In this document: one piece after another, positions 34,095 through 34,304 of the stretch
How positions within the stretch are numbered: position 1 is the first letter of the stretch
How the letters are laid out: every line of letters starts with the position of its first letter
Assembly: GCA_036397855.1 (NCBI GenBank)
Contig: DASWID010000114.1
Coordinates: forward strand, 1-34,304
Reading direction: 5' to 3'
DNA: 34,304 nt
From: Thermodesulfobacteriota bacterium
GTDB lineage: Bacteria > Desulfobacterota_D > UBA1144 > Nemesobacterales > CSP1-2
The notes under the pieces: generated by a model
Databases searched by the model: none
Told to the model about the DNA's origin: nothing
Seen by the model: only the letters and a program-made list of their open reading frames with translations
Position numbers and translations under genes: made by a program

Positions 34095-34304
34095 TCAATC
34101 AGTCGGTGGTGGAAATGGTGGACACAAGGGGCCGTTTGCTCTAATTCTTGACATCATACCGTTATCCTCATGATTCATTATGTGGCAATGGTAAACAAAA
34201 TTACCGCATATAATAGGGTCTCTAAAGTCAATTGCGATCCTTACTTCGGTCGGTGGATCTTCCGGATCGTTCTTATAGGGGAGATTAACCGTATCCTGAT
34301 GGCC
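34095..34304 (-). CDS. Multicopper oxidase, C-terminal fragment
   Basis: The minus strand is open from the window edge to TGA at 34097-34095, giving the last 69 residues. 'FVYHCHIMNHEDNGMM' holds the classic C-terminal copper signature HCHxxxHxxxGM: two His to the type 3 site, the Cys-His bridge, and the type 1 ligands His and Met. 'GHQDTVNLPYK...' and 'RIAIDFRDPIICGNFVYHCH' in pieces fit the last cupredoxin domain of CotA/CueO-like enzymes. The tail is Pro-rich ('CPPFPPPTD'). The substrate (metal, phenol or nitrite-like) cannot be judged from this end. Confidence 0.88.
   Translation of the reverse strand, partial: GHQDTVNLPYKNDPEDPPTEVRIAIDFRDPIICGNFVYHCHIMNHEDNGMMSRIRANGPLCPPFPPPTD

Overview
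The window is a gene-dense, moderately AT-rich piece of a bacterial chromosome, about 40% GC by eye. It is almost entirely housekeeping genes. Bacterial 5S rRNA, the rpsU-dnaG-rpoD run, rpsB-tsf-pyrH-frr, uppS-dxr-rseP, an M23 peptidase, CtpA and a YibQ-type deacetylase all point to a Gram-negative bacterium with an outer membrane. Split transketolase, archease, a geranylgeranyl-reductase-family protein and ethylmalonyl-CoA mutase suggest an uncultured lineage near the former Deltaproteobacteria (Desulfobacterota, Dadabacteria or similar). That placement is inference; the sequence does not settle it.

Layout. 1-2409 (+): end of a CitE/malyl-CoA-lyase-like gene, then a full ethylmalonyl-CoA mutase. 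2513-3148 (-): an unknown secreted protein. 3424-7898 (+): TIGR00725 nucleotide-binding protein, LysM-M23 peptidase, apt, a lipid kinase, aroB and trmB, several of them overlapping. 8159-8993: a small membrane protein facing a secreted DUF4124 protein. 9185-10204 (+): DAHP synthase behind a clear sigma-70 promoter. 10286-19664 (-): purN, a lone 5S rRNA, rpoD, dnaG, rpsU, a small acidic protein, YibQ-like deacetylase, CtpA and the two transketolase halves. 19880-24730 (+): small membrane protein, uppS, dxr, a three-PDZ RseP and a DUF58 protein. 24736-25455 (-): UPF0173 hydrolase. 25739-28838 (+): archease, serS and a geranylgeranyl-reductase-family flavoprotein. 28839-30033: repeat-bearing intergenic DNA around one small membrane-protein gene. 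30034-32840 (-): frr, pyrH, tsf, rpsB. 33192-34073 (+): a second lipid kinase that lacks a standard start codon. 34095-34304 (-): end of a multicopper oxidase.

Functional links. The first two genes fit the ethylmalonyl-CoA route for C2 assimilation. AroB and DAHP synthase are the first two shikimate steps. UppS, Dxr, RseP, M23, CtpA and YibQ serve isoprenoid carrier supply and envelope maintenance. RpsU/DnaG/RpoD and RpsB/Tsf/PyrH/Frr are conserved information-processing clusters.

I found no phage, CRISPR array, complete insertion sequence, tRNA, defence locus or secondary-metabolite cluster. Nor did I find a convincing undescribed multi-gene system. The most unusual items are a ten-unit 7-bp tandem repeat after serS, two kinds of palindromic repeat, an orphan 5S gene with its own promoter and T-tract, a lipid-kinase gene that seems to start at ATT, a triple-PDZ RseP, and the ethylmalonyl-CoA mutase.
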